A DNA stretch of 28,737 nt from a virus. The stretch lies in the IMG/VR virus record IMGVR_UViG_3300032271_001622, positions 1-28,737 of that record. One strand, 5' to 3'. This document shows positions 5,992 through 13,945 of the stretch, piece by piece. Made by a program: the position numbers and the translations under genes. The number at the start of each line of letters is the position of its first letter. Positions within the stretch are counted from its first letter, which is position 1. Below the pieces are notes generated by a model. That model did no database searches and had not been told where the DNA came from. It worked only from the letters and a program-made list of their open reading frames with translations.

Positions 5992-8811
5992 TTGAGTTAT
6001 ATTGACGCTGTGTTGGAAAAAGACAAGAACCGTATATTGGTGGTGGAAAGAACTGTTGGCGGACAACGCAAAATAGTGGAATATACCACCAAGTATGAAG
6101 CCTATTGGCCTGATCCCAGAGGCAAGTACAACAGCATCTATCCCAATGTCAAGTTGAACCGATTAACTGAAACCAATGGCAGCAAGTTTCAAAAAGAAGT
6201 GCGCATGCTGCAGGGGCGTGTACACGAAGCAGACATCAATCCAGTGTTTAGATGTTTGTATGAAAACTATCGCGACAAGCCACTGGAAAACTTGCACATT
6301 GGATTTTTGGACATTGAAACGGACTTTGATCCAGTGCTGGGATTTTCTTCCACAGAAGAAGCATTCAGTCCCATTACTGCCATCACTGTGTATTGCACAT
6401 GGTTAGAGCGTAACTTTACCTTGGTGTGCAAACCCAAGACCTTGAGTGTCAAACAAGCACAAAGCATTGTGGATGAATTTGAAGACACAGTGTTGTGTGC
6501 TGATGAAAAAAGCCTGTTGGAAGCATTTCTTGTGCTGATTGAAGATGCAGACATCTTGAGCGGATGGAACAGCGAGGGATATGATATGCCCTATATCCAC
6601 AATCGCATACTCAAGATCCTGGGTCGTGATGAAACTCGCAAACTGTGCTTGTGCGGCAAACTGCCCAAAAAGCGCGAGTACGAACAGTATGGTAAAATGC
6701 AAATCACCTGGGACATTGTGGGACGAGTGCACTTGGACTACCTGCAACTGTATCGCAAACACACATATCACGAGATGCACAGTTATCGCTTGGACTTTGT
6801 GGGTGAATATGAAGTGGGTGAAAAGAAGATTCACTATGAAGGCACATTGGACCATCTCTACAACAACGACTTCAAAAAGTTTATCGAGTACAACCGACAG
6901 GACGTCATGCTCTTGGTTAAACTGGACAACAAACTCAAGTTTATTGAACTCAGCAGCAACCTTGCGCATGACAACTCGGTGCTGTTCAACACCACCATGG
7001 GTGCAGTGGCACTAATTGACCAAGCCATTGTGAATGCTGCATGGGAAAAAGAACTCAAGGTTCCGGTGCGCAAACGAGACCAAAATCAAGGTCAACAGGA
7101 AGTGGATTTTGAACAAGAACTGTATGGTCAGTTTGACATGGTGGATGATGACGACAACGATGATGAAATACGAGCCAAGATCACAGGTGTGGCTGGAGCA
7201 TATGTTGCACAGCCGCAGGTGGGACTGCATGATTGGATAGGCACCATGGACATCAACAGTCTATATCCCAGTGCAATTCGTGCACTGAACATGAGTCCAG
7301 AATCCATTGTGGGACAGCTGAGGCTCACTGCCACCAACAGCTTGATTTTCAGTCGCATGAAATTGGACAAGGCAACATTTGCTGCAGCATGGGGTGACCA
7401 ATTTGGCACCATTGAATATAGACAGGTGATGGGTCAGGACGACACAACCATCACCATTGATTTTGAAGATGGCAGTGAACTCACTGTGCCGGCTGTGGAT
7501 GTGTACAACATGATATTTGACAAAAAGAGTGATCTCATACTGAGTGCCAATGGCACCATGTACAACAAGAGCAAGGTGGGTATCATACCGGGTCTGCTGG
7601 CAGAATGGTACAGTGGTAGAAAAGTCATGCAAAAAGAATCCAAGAAATATGCACAAATGGCTGACGAACACAGGGATCAACCAGAAAAATATCAAGAGTA
7701 TAAAAAGCTGGCAGCATACTGGGATCAAAGACAGCTGATAAGAAAAATTCTCTTGAACTCCACATATGGAGCACTGGGCAATGCTGGATCTAGATGGTTC
7801 GATGCCCGGCTGGCACAAAGTACCACACTCACTGGCAGATGCATTGCCAAGCACATGCACTCCAAAACCAATGAAATCATTGCTGGCACATATGACCACA
7901 CAGGTCCAGCAATCATATATGGTGACACAGACTCCTCCATGTTTTCTGCATACAAAATCATGCGATCCATGCCCGAATTTGCCGACTTTGAGTGGACCAA
8001 GGAAAACATCACCAATCTCTATGATCAAATCACTGACATTGTGAACAACAGCTTTAGTGATTTCATGCAGGTTGCATTCAATTGCACTGCAGATCAGGGA
8101 TCAGTTATACGTGCTGGTAGAGAGCTGTGCGCAATCAAGGGTTTGTTTATCACCAAGAAACGCTATGCTGTGTTGGTGTATGACAAGGAAGGCAAGCGCA
8201 AGGATCAAAATGGTGCTGCAGGTGAAATCAAGGCCATGGGCTTGGATCTCAAGCGCAGCGACACACCCAAGCCAGTGCAAGAATTCTTGAACCAAGTGCT
8301 GGAAAAAGTGTTGACCACATATGATCAAGCTGAAATACAGGACTATATCAAGAACTTTAGAGATCAATTTCGTGATTGGGATCCCTGGCACATGGGATCA
8401 CCCAAGCGTGTGAACAATCTCACACGCTATCAGGGCATACTGGCAGAAATGCGAGACATTGACTTGAAAAATCGTGCATACAGTGGTAGAAAAACCATTC
8501 CCGGACATGTGATGGCCAGTTTGAACTGGAATCAATTGAGAACAGTGTACAATGATCATTACAGTATAAAAATACAAGATGGTGCCAAGGTCATTGTGTG
8601 CAAGCTGCGCAACAACACACATGGTATCAACAGCATTGCATACCCAGTGGATGAAATGCAGTTGCCCGATTGGTTCAAGAGGTTGCCATTTGATCGAGAA
8701 GCCATGGAAGCAGCACTTATTGACAAAAAACTTAAAAATCTATTGTCGGTGCTGGATCTAGACATCAGTGACAAAAATGACACGACATTTAATCAGCTGT
8801 TCACATTTTGA
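5992..8811 (+). CDS. 43: DNA polymerase, family B (T4 gp43-like)
   Basis: The replicative DNA polymerase, 939 residues (T4 gp43 has 898). The 3'-5' exonuclease motifs are intact: Exo I FLDIETDFD (D107, E109), Exo II GWNSEGYDMPYIHNR and Exo III YNRQDV. The polymerase motifs follow: A MDINSLYPSAI (catalytic D420), B KILLNSTYGALGN and C YGDTDS (D645, D647). It should therefore synthesise DNA and proofread. The C-terminus is where T4 gp43 contacts the clamp gp45, and a gp45-like gene lies 295 bases downstream. The start is a TTG, supported by GGAG eight bases upstream and by the lack of any ATG nearby. The weak start codon may limit expression. No intein or split is seen. Confidence 0.98.
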   Translation: MSYIDAVLEKDKNRILVVERTVGGQRKIVEYTTKYEAYWPDPRGKYNSIYPNVKLNRLTETNGSKFQKEVRMLQGRVHEADINPVFRCLYENYRDKPLENLHIGFLDIETDFDPVLGFSSTEEAFSPITAITVYCTWLERNFTLVCKPKTLSVKQAQSIVDEFEDTVLCADEKSLLEAFLVLIEDADILSGWNSEGYDMPYIHNRILKILGRDETRKLCLCGKLPKKREYEQYGKMQITWDIVGRVHLDYLQLYRKHTYHEMHSYRLDFVGEYEVGEKKIHYEGTLDHLYNNDFKKFIEYNRQDVMLLVKLDNKLKFIELSSNLAHDNSVLFNTTMGAVALIDQAIVNAAWEKELKVPVRKRDQNQGQQEVDFEQELYGQFDMVDDDDNDDEIRAKITGVAGAYVAQPQVGLHDWIGTMDINSLYPSAIRALNMSPESIVGQLRLTATNSLIFSRMKLDKATFAAAWGDQFGTIEYRQVMGQDDTTITIDFEDGSELTVPAVDVYNMIFDKKSDLILSANGTMYNKSKVGIIPGLLAEWYSGRKVMQKESKKYAQMADEHRDQPEKYQEYKKLAAYWDQRQLIRKILLNSTYGALGNAGSRWFDARLAQSTTLTGRCIAKHMHSKTNEIIAGTYDHTGPAIIYGDTDSSMFSAYKIMRSMPEFADFEWTKENITNLYDQITDIVNNSFSDFMQVAFNCTADQGSVIRAGRELCAIKGLFITKKRYAVLVYDKEGKRKDQNGAAGEIKAMGLDLKRSDTPKPVQEFLNQVLEKVLTTYDQAEIQDYIKNFRDQFRDWDPWHMGSPKRVNNLTRYQGILAEMRDIDLKNRAYSGRKTIPGHVMASLNWNQLRTVYNDHYSIKIQDGAKVIVCKLRNNTHGINSIAYPVDEMQLPDWFKRLPFDREAMEAALIDKKLKNLLSVLDLDISDKNDTTFNQLFTF

Positions 8812-8837
8812 CATTGCTGTGGCATATCTTGTAAAAT
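8808..8837 (+). promoter_or_regulatory. Sigma70-type promoter before the clamp operon
   Basis: TTGACA (8808-8813), 18 bases and TAAAAT (8832-8837) form a strong host-type promoter. The -35 overlaps the end of the polymerase gene. The start site would be near 8844, about 22 bases before the ATG at 8866. Confidence 0.6.
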
Positions 8838-8865
8838 CTAACAACGCATTTGGAATGGAACACAC

Positions 8866-9087
8866 ATGACTACCAAGAGTACCACTAACACTGCACTGTA
8901 CACTGCTGAAGAACTGCGTCAACTGTTTGAAGCATTGCATGCAGCTCCCGGTTATATCAGCAAGAGATTTATCTTGCAGCATCTCTGTGGTTGGAGCGAA
9001 GACATGATAAAGAACAACCAGCAGATGAAACAGCAAGAACTCGATGCAAGCAAAACTGGCGATCGAGTCAAGGGATACACATCGTAA
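8866..9087 (+). CDS. Small phage protein, unknown function
   Basis: The 73-residue product is helical. Its middle, FILQHLCGWSEDMIKNNQQMKQQE (about residues 36-60 region), loosely recalls the C-terminal segment of T4-like portal proteins, where a short helix is followed by an S/T-E/D-x-x-I motif and a charged helix. That resemblance is from memory and may be coincidental. It is the first gene behind a good sigma70-type promoter and lies 18 bases before the clamp gene, so early expression with the clamp is likely. GGAA precedes the ATG. Confidence 0.65.
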   Translation: MTTKSTTNTALYTAEELRQLFEALHAAPGYISKRFILQHLCGWSEDMIKNNQQMKQQELDASKTGDRVKGYTS

Positions 9088-9105
9088 TTTTCAAAAGGAA
9101 CCATC

Positions 9106-9861
9106 ATGACTAACACAATTACCATCAAGAGCGCAGTGCAAGACTTGGTCAAGAACATTTCGTCCACTGGGTTTTTTGACAAGATCAAAATCACAGCCAC
9201 CAACCAACAGGTGCTGATCGAAGCACTGGAAAGAGAAAAGGAAGTGGTGTTCAAGGGCGAAATCAACAAGCCAGTGGACAATCTTGTGGGCGAATTTGGC
9301 TTGAGCAATCTTGGACTGCTGGGACACATCATCAACGACAGCGATTTCAACAATGCTGACAGCACACTGGCAGTCAATTATGAAACACGCAACGCACAAT
9401 CTGTGCCAGTGGAACTTGCGTACAAGAACCGCAACAGCAGTGAAATAGTTTATCGTTTCATGAGCACACAGCTGGTACCACCACAACCCAAGTTCATTGA
9501 ACCCAAGTGGGATGTGACCATTACTCCCAGCAAGACCAGTGTGCAGCAGTTTACCTGGGCGGCCAATGGCTTGAGCAGCTATGAACAATACTTTATTCCC
9601 AAGATTGTCAATCAAGAACTCAAGTTTTTCATTGGTGATGACACTGCAGCCAACCAACGAGGTGCAGTGCTGTTTGCCAGCAACACTGCTGGCAAGCTGG
9701 ATGGCAAGCACAAGTGGAAGATATCTCATCTACTGAGTGTGCTCAAGCTTGCTGACAACACTGACTGCAGCATGAGCTTTAGCAATCAGGGTGTGATACA
9801 AGTCACCATCAACACTGGACTGGGTGTGTACAAGTATATCTTTTTGGCCAAGGCAGTCTAA
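9106..9861 (+). CDS. 45: Sliding clamp, T4 gp45-like
   Basis: This 251-residue protein resembles T4 gp45 (228 residues), the trimeric ring that tethers gp43 to DNA and activates late transcription. Matching points in order are: an N-terminal helix (VQDLVKNI) followed by a strand; VDNLVGEFGLSNLGLLGHII (T4 has DLNGFLGILSLVND); the linker PPQPKFIEPKWDVTIT (T4 has PNKPIPFPVASVVTEI); FTWAANGLSSYEQYFIP (T4 has LLRVSRGLQIDTIAI); and a closing strand YKYIFLAKA (T4 has YKLLLWAKG). A strong AAGGA precedes the ATG. Identity to T4 is low, so the call rests on fold pattern, length and proximity to the polymerase. Confidence 0.82.
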   Translation: MTNTITIKSAVQDLVKNISSTGFFDKIKITATNQQVLIEALEREKEVVFKGEINKPVDNLVGEFGLSNLGLLGHIINDSDFNNADSTLAVNYETRNAQSVPVELAYKNRNSSEIVYRFMSTQLVPPQPKFIEPKWDVTITPSKTSVQQFTWAANGLSSYEQYFIPKIVNQELKFFIGDDTAANQRGAVLFASNTAGKLDGKHKWKISHLLSVLKLADNTDCSMSFSNQGVIQVTINTGLGVYKYIFLAKAV

Positions 9862-9863
9862 AC

Positions 9864-10316
9864 ATGACCAACTCAATTGATCTAAACAAGTACAGTCAGT
9901 TTGTTGGCACAGTGACCAGCAAAGAAAGTAATGATCTCACTGCATTTATGAATCGGCTTGATCGGCTGGATGGCAACTATGAGTTGTTTGATGGAGAAAC
10001 TGAGATGCGTCACGGTCCAAATATCAATGTTCCGCTGCTGATCACTGCAGCACTGGGTCTAGGCAGCGAGTCCGGCGAATTTCAAGAGATAGTCAAGAAA
10101 CTGCTGTTTCAAGGCAAGCCACTCACTGAAGAAAATCACTTTCACATGACGCGTGAATTAGGAGACATCATGTGGTATTGGATCAATGCATGTCGTGCAC
10201 TGGAGCTTGATCCAAATCAAGTCATTGCTGAAAATGTGCGCAAGTTAGAAAGCCGTTATCCGGGAGGCACATTTGACCCATATTACAGTGAACATCGACA
10301 ACAGGGAGATGTATAA
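9864..10316 (+). CDS. mazG: MazG-like nucleotide pyrophosphohydrolase
   Basis: The 150-residue protein is an all-alpha NTP pyrophosphohydrolase. The Mg-binding EXXE pair lies in LGSESGEFQEIVKK (about residues 69-82) and the second acidic motif is ELGDIMWYW (E/D about residues 97-105). It ends in ENVRKLESRYPGGTFD, typical of phage MazG-like proteins. The family hydrolyses (d)NTPs to (d)NMPs and pyrophosphate. In phages it has been proposed to clean up non-canonical nucleotides or act on alarmones. The ATG is 2 bases after the clamp stop with no strong Shine-Dalgarno, which suggests translational coupling. Confidence 0.9.
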   Translation: MTNSIDLNKYSQFVGTVTSKESNDLTAFMNRLDRLDGNYELFDGETEMRHGPNINVPLLITAALGLGSESGEFQEIVKKLLFQGKPLTEENHFHMTRELGDIMWYWINACRALELDPNQVIAENVRKLESRYPGGTFDPYYSEHRQQGDV

Positions 10317-10363
10317 TCGCAATCAAATCATGTGTAACAGAAAAGAAATTTCCAGGGGGCAGC

Positions 10364-10606
10364 ATGCAATATCATGAATCCACACTTACTTTTGCCAATA
10401 AAGAAATTGTTATAAAGATGCAAAGGGTAGAGGACGACACACTGTTCCCTGCCAACATCAAATGGCATATTGACCACATGCTCACATCCAACAATCAGGC
10501 TGCCATGATGTTTGAACAATGCACAGTTGCTGAAACATGGATCATGCACAAATGCCAAGAGCTGTGGCCCAACCGAGCAGTTGTGGTTTCAATCCACCCA
10601 CTCTAG
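10364..10606 (+). CDS. Hypothetical protein
   Basis: The 80-residue product has a beta-rich start (STLTFANKEIVIKMQRVED) and two helices (ANIKWHIDHMLT, NQAAMMFEQCTVAETWIMHKCQELW). I do not recognise the family. A GGGGG run 4-8 bases before the ATG is a good ribosome site. It lies in the run of small genes between mazG and the QueD-like gene. Confidence 0.6.
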   Translation: MQYHESTLTFANKEIVIKMQRVEDDTLFPANIKWHIDHMLTSNNQAAMMFEQCTVAETWIMHKCQELWPNRAVVVSIHPL

Positions 10607-10641
10607 GCAGTATCAACCCATTACAATACAAGGACAACACC

Positions 10642-10806
10642 ATGACCACAGAATCAACCAAAGAACGACCACGTGCTGTGTTCAGCACCATGGACATTGA
10701 CATGATCAAACAGCTGATCACAGACAAGCTGAATTCAAACACAGCAACTGAAGATGAGTCAACCAAGTTGAGTGCACTATATCATAGACTTAGGAGAGTA
10801 TCATGA
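10642..10806 (+). CDS. Hypothetical small protein
   Basis: The 54-residue, charged, helical protein starts at the ATG at 10642, which has AAGGA at the right distance. A longer reading from 10537 would overlap the previous gene and lacks a ribosome site. Its end overlaps the next gene by ATGA, so translation is probably coupled. No function is recognised. Confidence 0.55.
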   Translation: MTTESTKERPRAVFSTMDIDMIKQLITDKLNSNTATEDESTKLSALYHRLRRVS

Positions 10807-11024
10807 GCCATCAACAGCGCATTGAAAACATTCAACGTAGAATCCGTGAGTTTCAGAATCAAATCAAAAATAATCCTCTATCCGAAATTGAGTTGCAGCA
10901 AGCAGAAAGATCTGTTGTACAACTTGAAACATTAGTTACTCAACTCGAAGCAACTTATATTGACGAATCTCCTGCAGACAAGCCACAATTGATTGAAGAT
11001 ATACGAGGCGGGAAAACCATATGA
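10803..11024 (+). CDS. Hypothetical coiled-coil protein
   Basis: The 73-residue product is highly helical (QQRIENIQRRIREFQNQI, then LQQAERSVVQLETLVTQL), which suggests a coiled-coil hairpin. It has a strong Shine-Dalgarno (AGGAGA) and ATGA overlaps at both ends, so it sits inside a coupled cassette ending with the QueD-like gene. From this gene on, codons are more A/T-rich and lack the frequent CACTG/CAGTG runs of the neighbours, hinting at recent acquisition. Confidence 0.65.
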   Translation: MSHQQRIENIQRRIREFQNQIKNNPLSEIELQQAERSVVQLETLVTQLEATYIDESPADKPQLIEDIRGGKTI

Positions 11025-11218
11025 GTGATGAGATTCACGGCGAAGTCCAAATTAACGATGGTACAGGCCGGGCCCTTAAATATACCTTTACTAAAGAAGT
11101 AATAGATGGATTAATCAAGCAAGGGATTGATGTCCAAAAAGAAATTGAACAAGCATTAACACTTGCACTAGAAGAAGAAAATATTATACAAAACAACCAA
11201 GGCAAACAAACACTATGA
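11021..11218 (+). CDS. Hypothetical small acidic protein
   Basis: The 65-residue product has a short beta part (EVQINDGTGRALKYTFTKE) and an acidic C-terminal helix (DVQKEIEQALTLALEEEN). No family is recognised. GAGG lies upstream of the ATG, and ATGA overlaps join it to both neighbours. Base composition is as in the preceding gene. Confidence 0.65.
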   Translation: MSDEIHGEVQINDGTGRALKYTFTKEVIDGLIKQGIDVQKEIEQALTLALEEENIIQNNQGKQTL

Positions 11219-11592
11219 CACAAAAGACATTCGTATATTGTACCTTTCAAAAAGAAGGTTATCACTATTTCCCTGGCGCGGATAAAAATCCATTATATGC
11301 TACCGGCGATGATTATGACGTATCTCATTTAGGATATCGGCATATGCATTATTTTAATTTTAAAGTTTGGGTACAAGTTACGCACAACAATAGAGACATT
11401 GAATTCATTCAGCTTCGGCGTTGGATTGAAAAGCAATACGGTGATGGAGTTTTAGAAATAGACCACAGATCTTGCGAAATGCTTGCAGAAGATCTTTATG
11501 ATAAACTTTCTGAAAAATATCCTGGTATGGAAATCAGAATTGACGTAAGTGAAGAAGGGGTCAACGGCGCATACGTTGAATTTCTCCCATAA
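11215..11592 (+). CDS. queD: QueD/6-pyruvoyl-tetrahydropterin synthase-like T-fold protein
   Basis: The 125-residue protein follows the QueD/PTPS layout. Likely Zn-binding histidines are H17 (in EGYHYFPGA) and the HMH pair H43/H45. Next come IEFIQLRRWIEK (the DF-x-x-LK segment), LEIDHRSCEMLAEDLYDKL (the DH...PT-x-EN-x-A segment) and a final strand IRIDVSEEGVNGAYVEF. QueD turns dihydroneopterin triphosphate into 6-carboxytetrahydropterin (CPH4), the substrate of QueE, and folE and queE are downstream. The usual catalytic Cys a few residues before H-x-H is not present, because that stretch reads DYDVSHLGYR. Activity is therefore likely by context but not proven, and another pterin-related reaction is possible. 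It is the last gene of an ATGA-coupled cassette with A/T-rich codons. Confidence 0.75.
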   Translation: MTQKTFVYCTFQKEGYHYFPGADKNPLYATGDDYDVSHLGYRHMHYFNFKVWVQVTHNNRDIEFIQLRRWIEKQYGDGVLEIDHRSCEMLAEDLYDKLSEKYPGMEIRIDVSEEGVNGAYVEFLP

Positions 11593-11608
11593 TTTCATTT
11601 TTATTCAG

Positions 11609-11636
11609 TTGACATAGTTAAATAATATGCTATGTT
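11609..11636 (+). promoter_or_regulatory. Sigma70-type promoter, extended -10
   Basis: TTGACA (11609-11614), 16 bases and TATGTT (11631-11636) preceded by TGC make a strong host-type promoter for the 11660 gene. The start site near 11643 leaves a leader of about 17 bases holding AAAGGA. TTAAATAA (11618-11625) lies in the spacer. Confidence 0.6.
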
Positions 11637-11659
11637 AACTGACGGGAAAGGATACGATC

Positions 11660-12553
11660 ATGAGACAGGATCTTAACAAACTGCTGTGCGAACGCGAGCG
11701 TTTTCGTTCCCGGGATCACTACAAGAACTATCGCAAGCTCAAAAAGTTCAATGCCAAAACTGACGAAGATGATTCTGGTCGGCCTGCTCTTGAAGGCATG
11801 CGTATTCGTTATGGTTGGGACCGCAAACAGTTCAATGAAAACCTCAATCCTCTCAAGGGCATTCTTCGCAAGGCTGTGGGCAGTCCCTGGGACAAATTCT
11901 ACAGCGACCTCTGTAAAACTTTTGACATGCACAGCGTGATCAATCAACACATTCTTCAACACCTCTATGATTATATCTGCGTAGACAGTGTCAAGATCAG
12001 CGACGATGGTGAGACTTGGGTGTGTCATCATCTCTGGAGTCGCTACGAACTGCTGCAGGATAGCTATTTCTTGTACTATGTTGATCCTCGCGATGGAATC
12101 ATCAAGACTAACACCAATTACAAGACCCATCGGCAGCGCAATCGAGAGATTAATCTTCAGCGTGCTGAACATCGCAGAAAAAACAATGTCTGGATTGATA
12201 GAAAGAACATCCTGCATCAGATCGAGGGTGTTTGGTATCACTACACCTTGGAACCTGTTCCCGAAGGTCGTATCATCTATGTCAAACCGCATGGAAAAGA
12301 AGTTTTCAAGGACAGGCGAGGACGAGATGTAAGCTGGGAAAATCTTGACCATCTGTTGAAGGTTAGTCAGGGACACGCAGAGTTTGAAGGTAATGCTGCG
12401 TTTGATCTCTATACTGAACAAACTGTGTACACCAATAACAATCGCGTGTTTGCTCGGTCTGGAGATACTATTCGATTCAATAATGATTACTATCATGCTA
12501 CCAAAAAGACTGCAAGCCACAAAACTTTGAAAAAGGTTGGACTGGCCGAGTAA
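11660..12553 (+). CDS. Conserved protein of unknown function
   Basis: This 297-residue basic protein is hydrophilic with no membrane segment. The most conserved-looking region is LKGILRKAVGSPWDKFYSDL (about residues 68-87) followed by VINQHILQHLYDYICVD. I recall this 'G-x-PWDK-x-YS-x-I/L' family from bacterial accessory regions and phages, but without a known role. The middle is rich in Arg and Lys (HRQRNREINLQRAEHRRKNN), compatible with nucleic-acid binding. It has its own strong promoter and a very good AAAGGA ribosome site. Codon use differs from the flanking phage genes (more CTC, CGC and ATC), so horizontal acquisition is plausible. A long antisense frame covers it but is judged a shadow. 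Confidence 0.75.
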   Translation: MRQDLNKLLCERERFRSRDHYKNYRKLKKFNAKTDEDDSGRPALEGMRIRYGWDRKQFNENLNPLKGILRKAVGSPWDKFYSDLCKTFDMHSVINQHILQHLYDYICVDSVKISDDGETWVCHHLWSRYELLQDSYFLYYVDPRDGIIKTNTNYKTHRQRNREINLQRAEHRRKNNVWIDRKNILHQIEGVWYHYTLEPVPEGRIIYVKPHGKEVFKDRRGRDVSWENLDHLLKVSQGHAEFEGNAAFDLYTEQTVYTNNNRVFARSGDTIRFNNDYYHATKKTASHKTLKKVGLAE

Positions 12554-12673
12554 TAGTATTTGACTCGAAGAAAATGTCTGTAATCTAGAATTCTTTTTTG
12601 TGCATGTAGGCATCATGCATGAATGCAGATACAAAATGAAAAGACAACATCTTCCAGACATTTTCATAAATTT
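12554..12673. other. Intergenic stretch before the glycosyltransferase gene
   Basis: I find no gene here. A 6-base inverted repeat TGCATG/CATGCA with a 7-base loop lies near 12602-12622. The T-run lies before it rather than after, so it is not a good rightward terminator. Confidence 0.4.
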
Positions 12674-12703
12674 TTGACTATCCTCTGCAGTACCATGTAT
12701 AAT
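12674..12703 (+). promoter_or_regulatory. Sigma70-type promoter of the modification block
   Basis: TTGACT (12674-12679), 18 bases and a perfect TATAAT (12698-12703) lie before the glycosyltransferase gene. The start site is near 12710, and a strong AGAGGA precedes the ATG. It could drive the glycosyltransferase and dpdA together. Confidence 0.65.
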
Positions 12704-12729
12704 AAGCAGTACGTGTAAGAGGAAATACA

Positions 12730-13911
12730 ATGTCTTTTAGAAAACTGGGTTATGTGTGTTTGGAAAAATATGAAGGTCGCTATACCTTGCAATTGCAAGA
12801 GTGGAACGAACAGGTGTTTCAACGCCGCGGTATTGATTATGTTGTGGTTGATGGTGAAACACTGGACACCAGTCAAAGCATTGTGACTGGCCAAGTACTG
12901 GACGCACATGGTAGAAGCTATTTCTCACTCACACAGATGGCCAACTTGGTGCGCATGCTCAAGCAAGGCGTGTTCAACAGAGAAGACGTGCTGTATTTTG
13001 AAGACATGTTCACTCCCGGTATTGAAAGTTTGCCTTATATCTTTGATCAAATTCCCGCACAGTATCGACCCATGGTGGCAGTGCGTTGTCTAGCACAAAG
13101 CATTGATCCAGATGACTTTGTGCATGTGTGGGGCATGCAGCAGTGGATGGCCACATATGAACGCATGGTAAATGAATTTGCAGACATAATACTGGCCAGC
13201 AACGAAGAAATGGTCTCTCACATGCGCATAGCTGGATGGACAGCACCCATTTATAACATTGCTGGTTTGGCATTTGGACGAAGCGAAGTGCAAGGTCGAG
13301 TCAGTGAAATCAAGCCGTTTGATCAAAAACGCCCGCGTGTGGCATTTGCATCCAGATGGGATCAAGAAAAGAATCCTGACTTTTTCATGGACTTAATTGA
13401 AGCATGGTATCTCAAGCATCCCGGCAGCACAGTGGAGTTTGCACTGTTTTCAGGATCCAAGCTCAAGTCAAACAATGTGTCTTACATGGCACGAACTCAA
13501 GATCTTGCCCATCGAGGTCAATTGGCCATATACGAAGATCTCAAAAAGAACGAATACTATGAACTGCTGAACGATTCGCGAGTGCTGTTTAACTCTGCCA
13601 GCCAAGACTGGACTTCCAACACAGTGAGCGAAGCTGATGCACTGGGAGCAAATGTGTTGTTCCCAGCATATAGATCGTTTCCAGAAATATTTGCCAATGA
13701 TGCTGAGCGCATGTATGTGCCCTGGTCCATGGATGATGCACTGGCCAAGCTGGAAAAACTGTTGCAACAGCCGCATGCCAACATGGGCAAGATCAGCACT
13801 TGGACAGATGGCACAGTGGATCGAATACTGGATATTTTGATGGGACAGGGCGAATGCTGGAATAGATCATCAACAGACTATAGAAAGTATTTGCTGGAAA
13901 ACAAATACTAG
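12730..13911 (+). CDS. GT-B (GT4-like) glycosyltransferase
   Basis: The 393-residue protein has a two-domain GT-B outline. The N-terminal half carries acceptor-side Rossmann elements, and IILASNEEMVSHMRIAGW is the usual 'ladder' before the linker. The C-terminal half has ASRWDQEKNPDFF (R209 and K214 in the donor-phosphate region) and NSASQDWTSNTVSEADALG, which aligns with the EX7E motif of retaining GT4 enzymes. Here the first Glu is an Asp (D293) and E301 is kept. The protein should move a sugar from a nucleotide donor. The acceptor is not evident. The gene directly precedes dpdA by 34 bases, so a modified DNA base is an attractive acceptor, by analogy with T4 glucosylation of hydroxymethylcytosine. 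That is inference; a virion or host-surface acceptor is also possible. Confidence 0.85.
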   Translation: MSFRKLGYVCLEKYEGRYTLQLQEWNEQVFQRRGIDYVVVDGETLDTSQSIVTGQVLDAHGRSYFSLTQMANLVRMLKQGVFNREDVLYFEDMFTPGIESLPYIFDQIPAQYRPMVAVRCLAQSIDPDDFVHVWGMQQWMATYERMVNEFADIILASNEEMVSHMRIAGWTAPIYNIAGLAFGRSEVQGRVSEIKPFDQKRPRVAFASRWDQEKNPDFFMDLIEAWYLKHPGSTVEFALFSGSKLKSNNVSYMARTQDLAHRGQLAIYEDLKKNEYYELLNDSRVLFNSASQDWTSNTVSEADALGANVLFPAYRSFPEIFANDAERMYVPWSMDDALAKLEKLLQQPHANMGKISTWTDGTVDRILDILMGQGECWNRSSTDYRKYLLENKY

Positions 13912-13945
13912 TATACTATCGCAACACAATCCGGAAAGAAACACA

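Noticed and set aside
7261-8028. 255-codon minus-strand frame inside the DNA polymerase gene
   Set aside because: It lies wholly within the catalytic core of gp43, so it must be a shadow.
10537-10641. Longer N-terminus for the 54-residue gene
   Set aside because: It would overlap the 10364 gene and has no ribosome site, while the ATG at 10642 has AAGGA.
11630-12730. 366-codon open frame on the minus strand over the 11660 gene
   Set aside because: The plus-strand gene has a strong promoter, a good ribosome site and coherent protein features. The antisense frame has Ile/Leu/Ser-rich, low-complexity content typical of a shadow.
13909-13918. Palindrome TAGTATACTA at the end of the glycosyltransferase gene as a dpdA promoter or operator
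   Set aside because: TATACT has only a poor -35 (TTGCTG at 15 bases), and a 10-base palindrome is weak evidence. Cotranscription with the glycosyltransferase is simpler.
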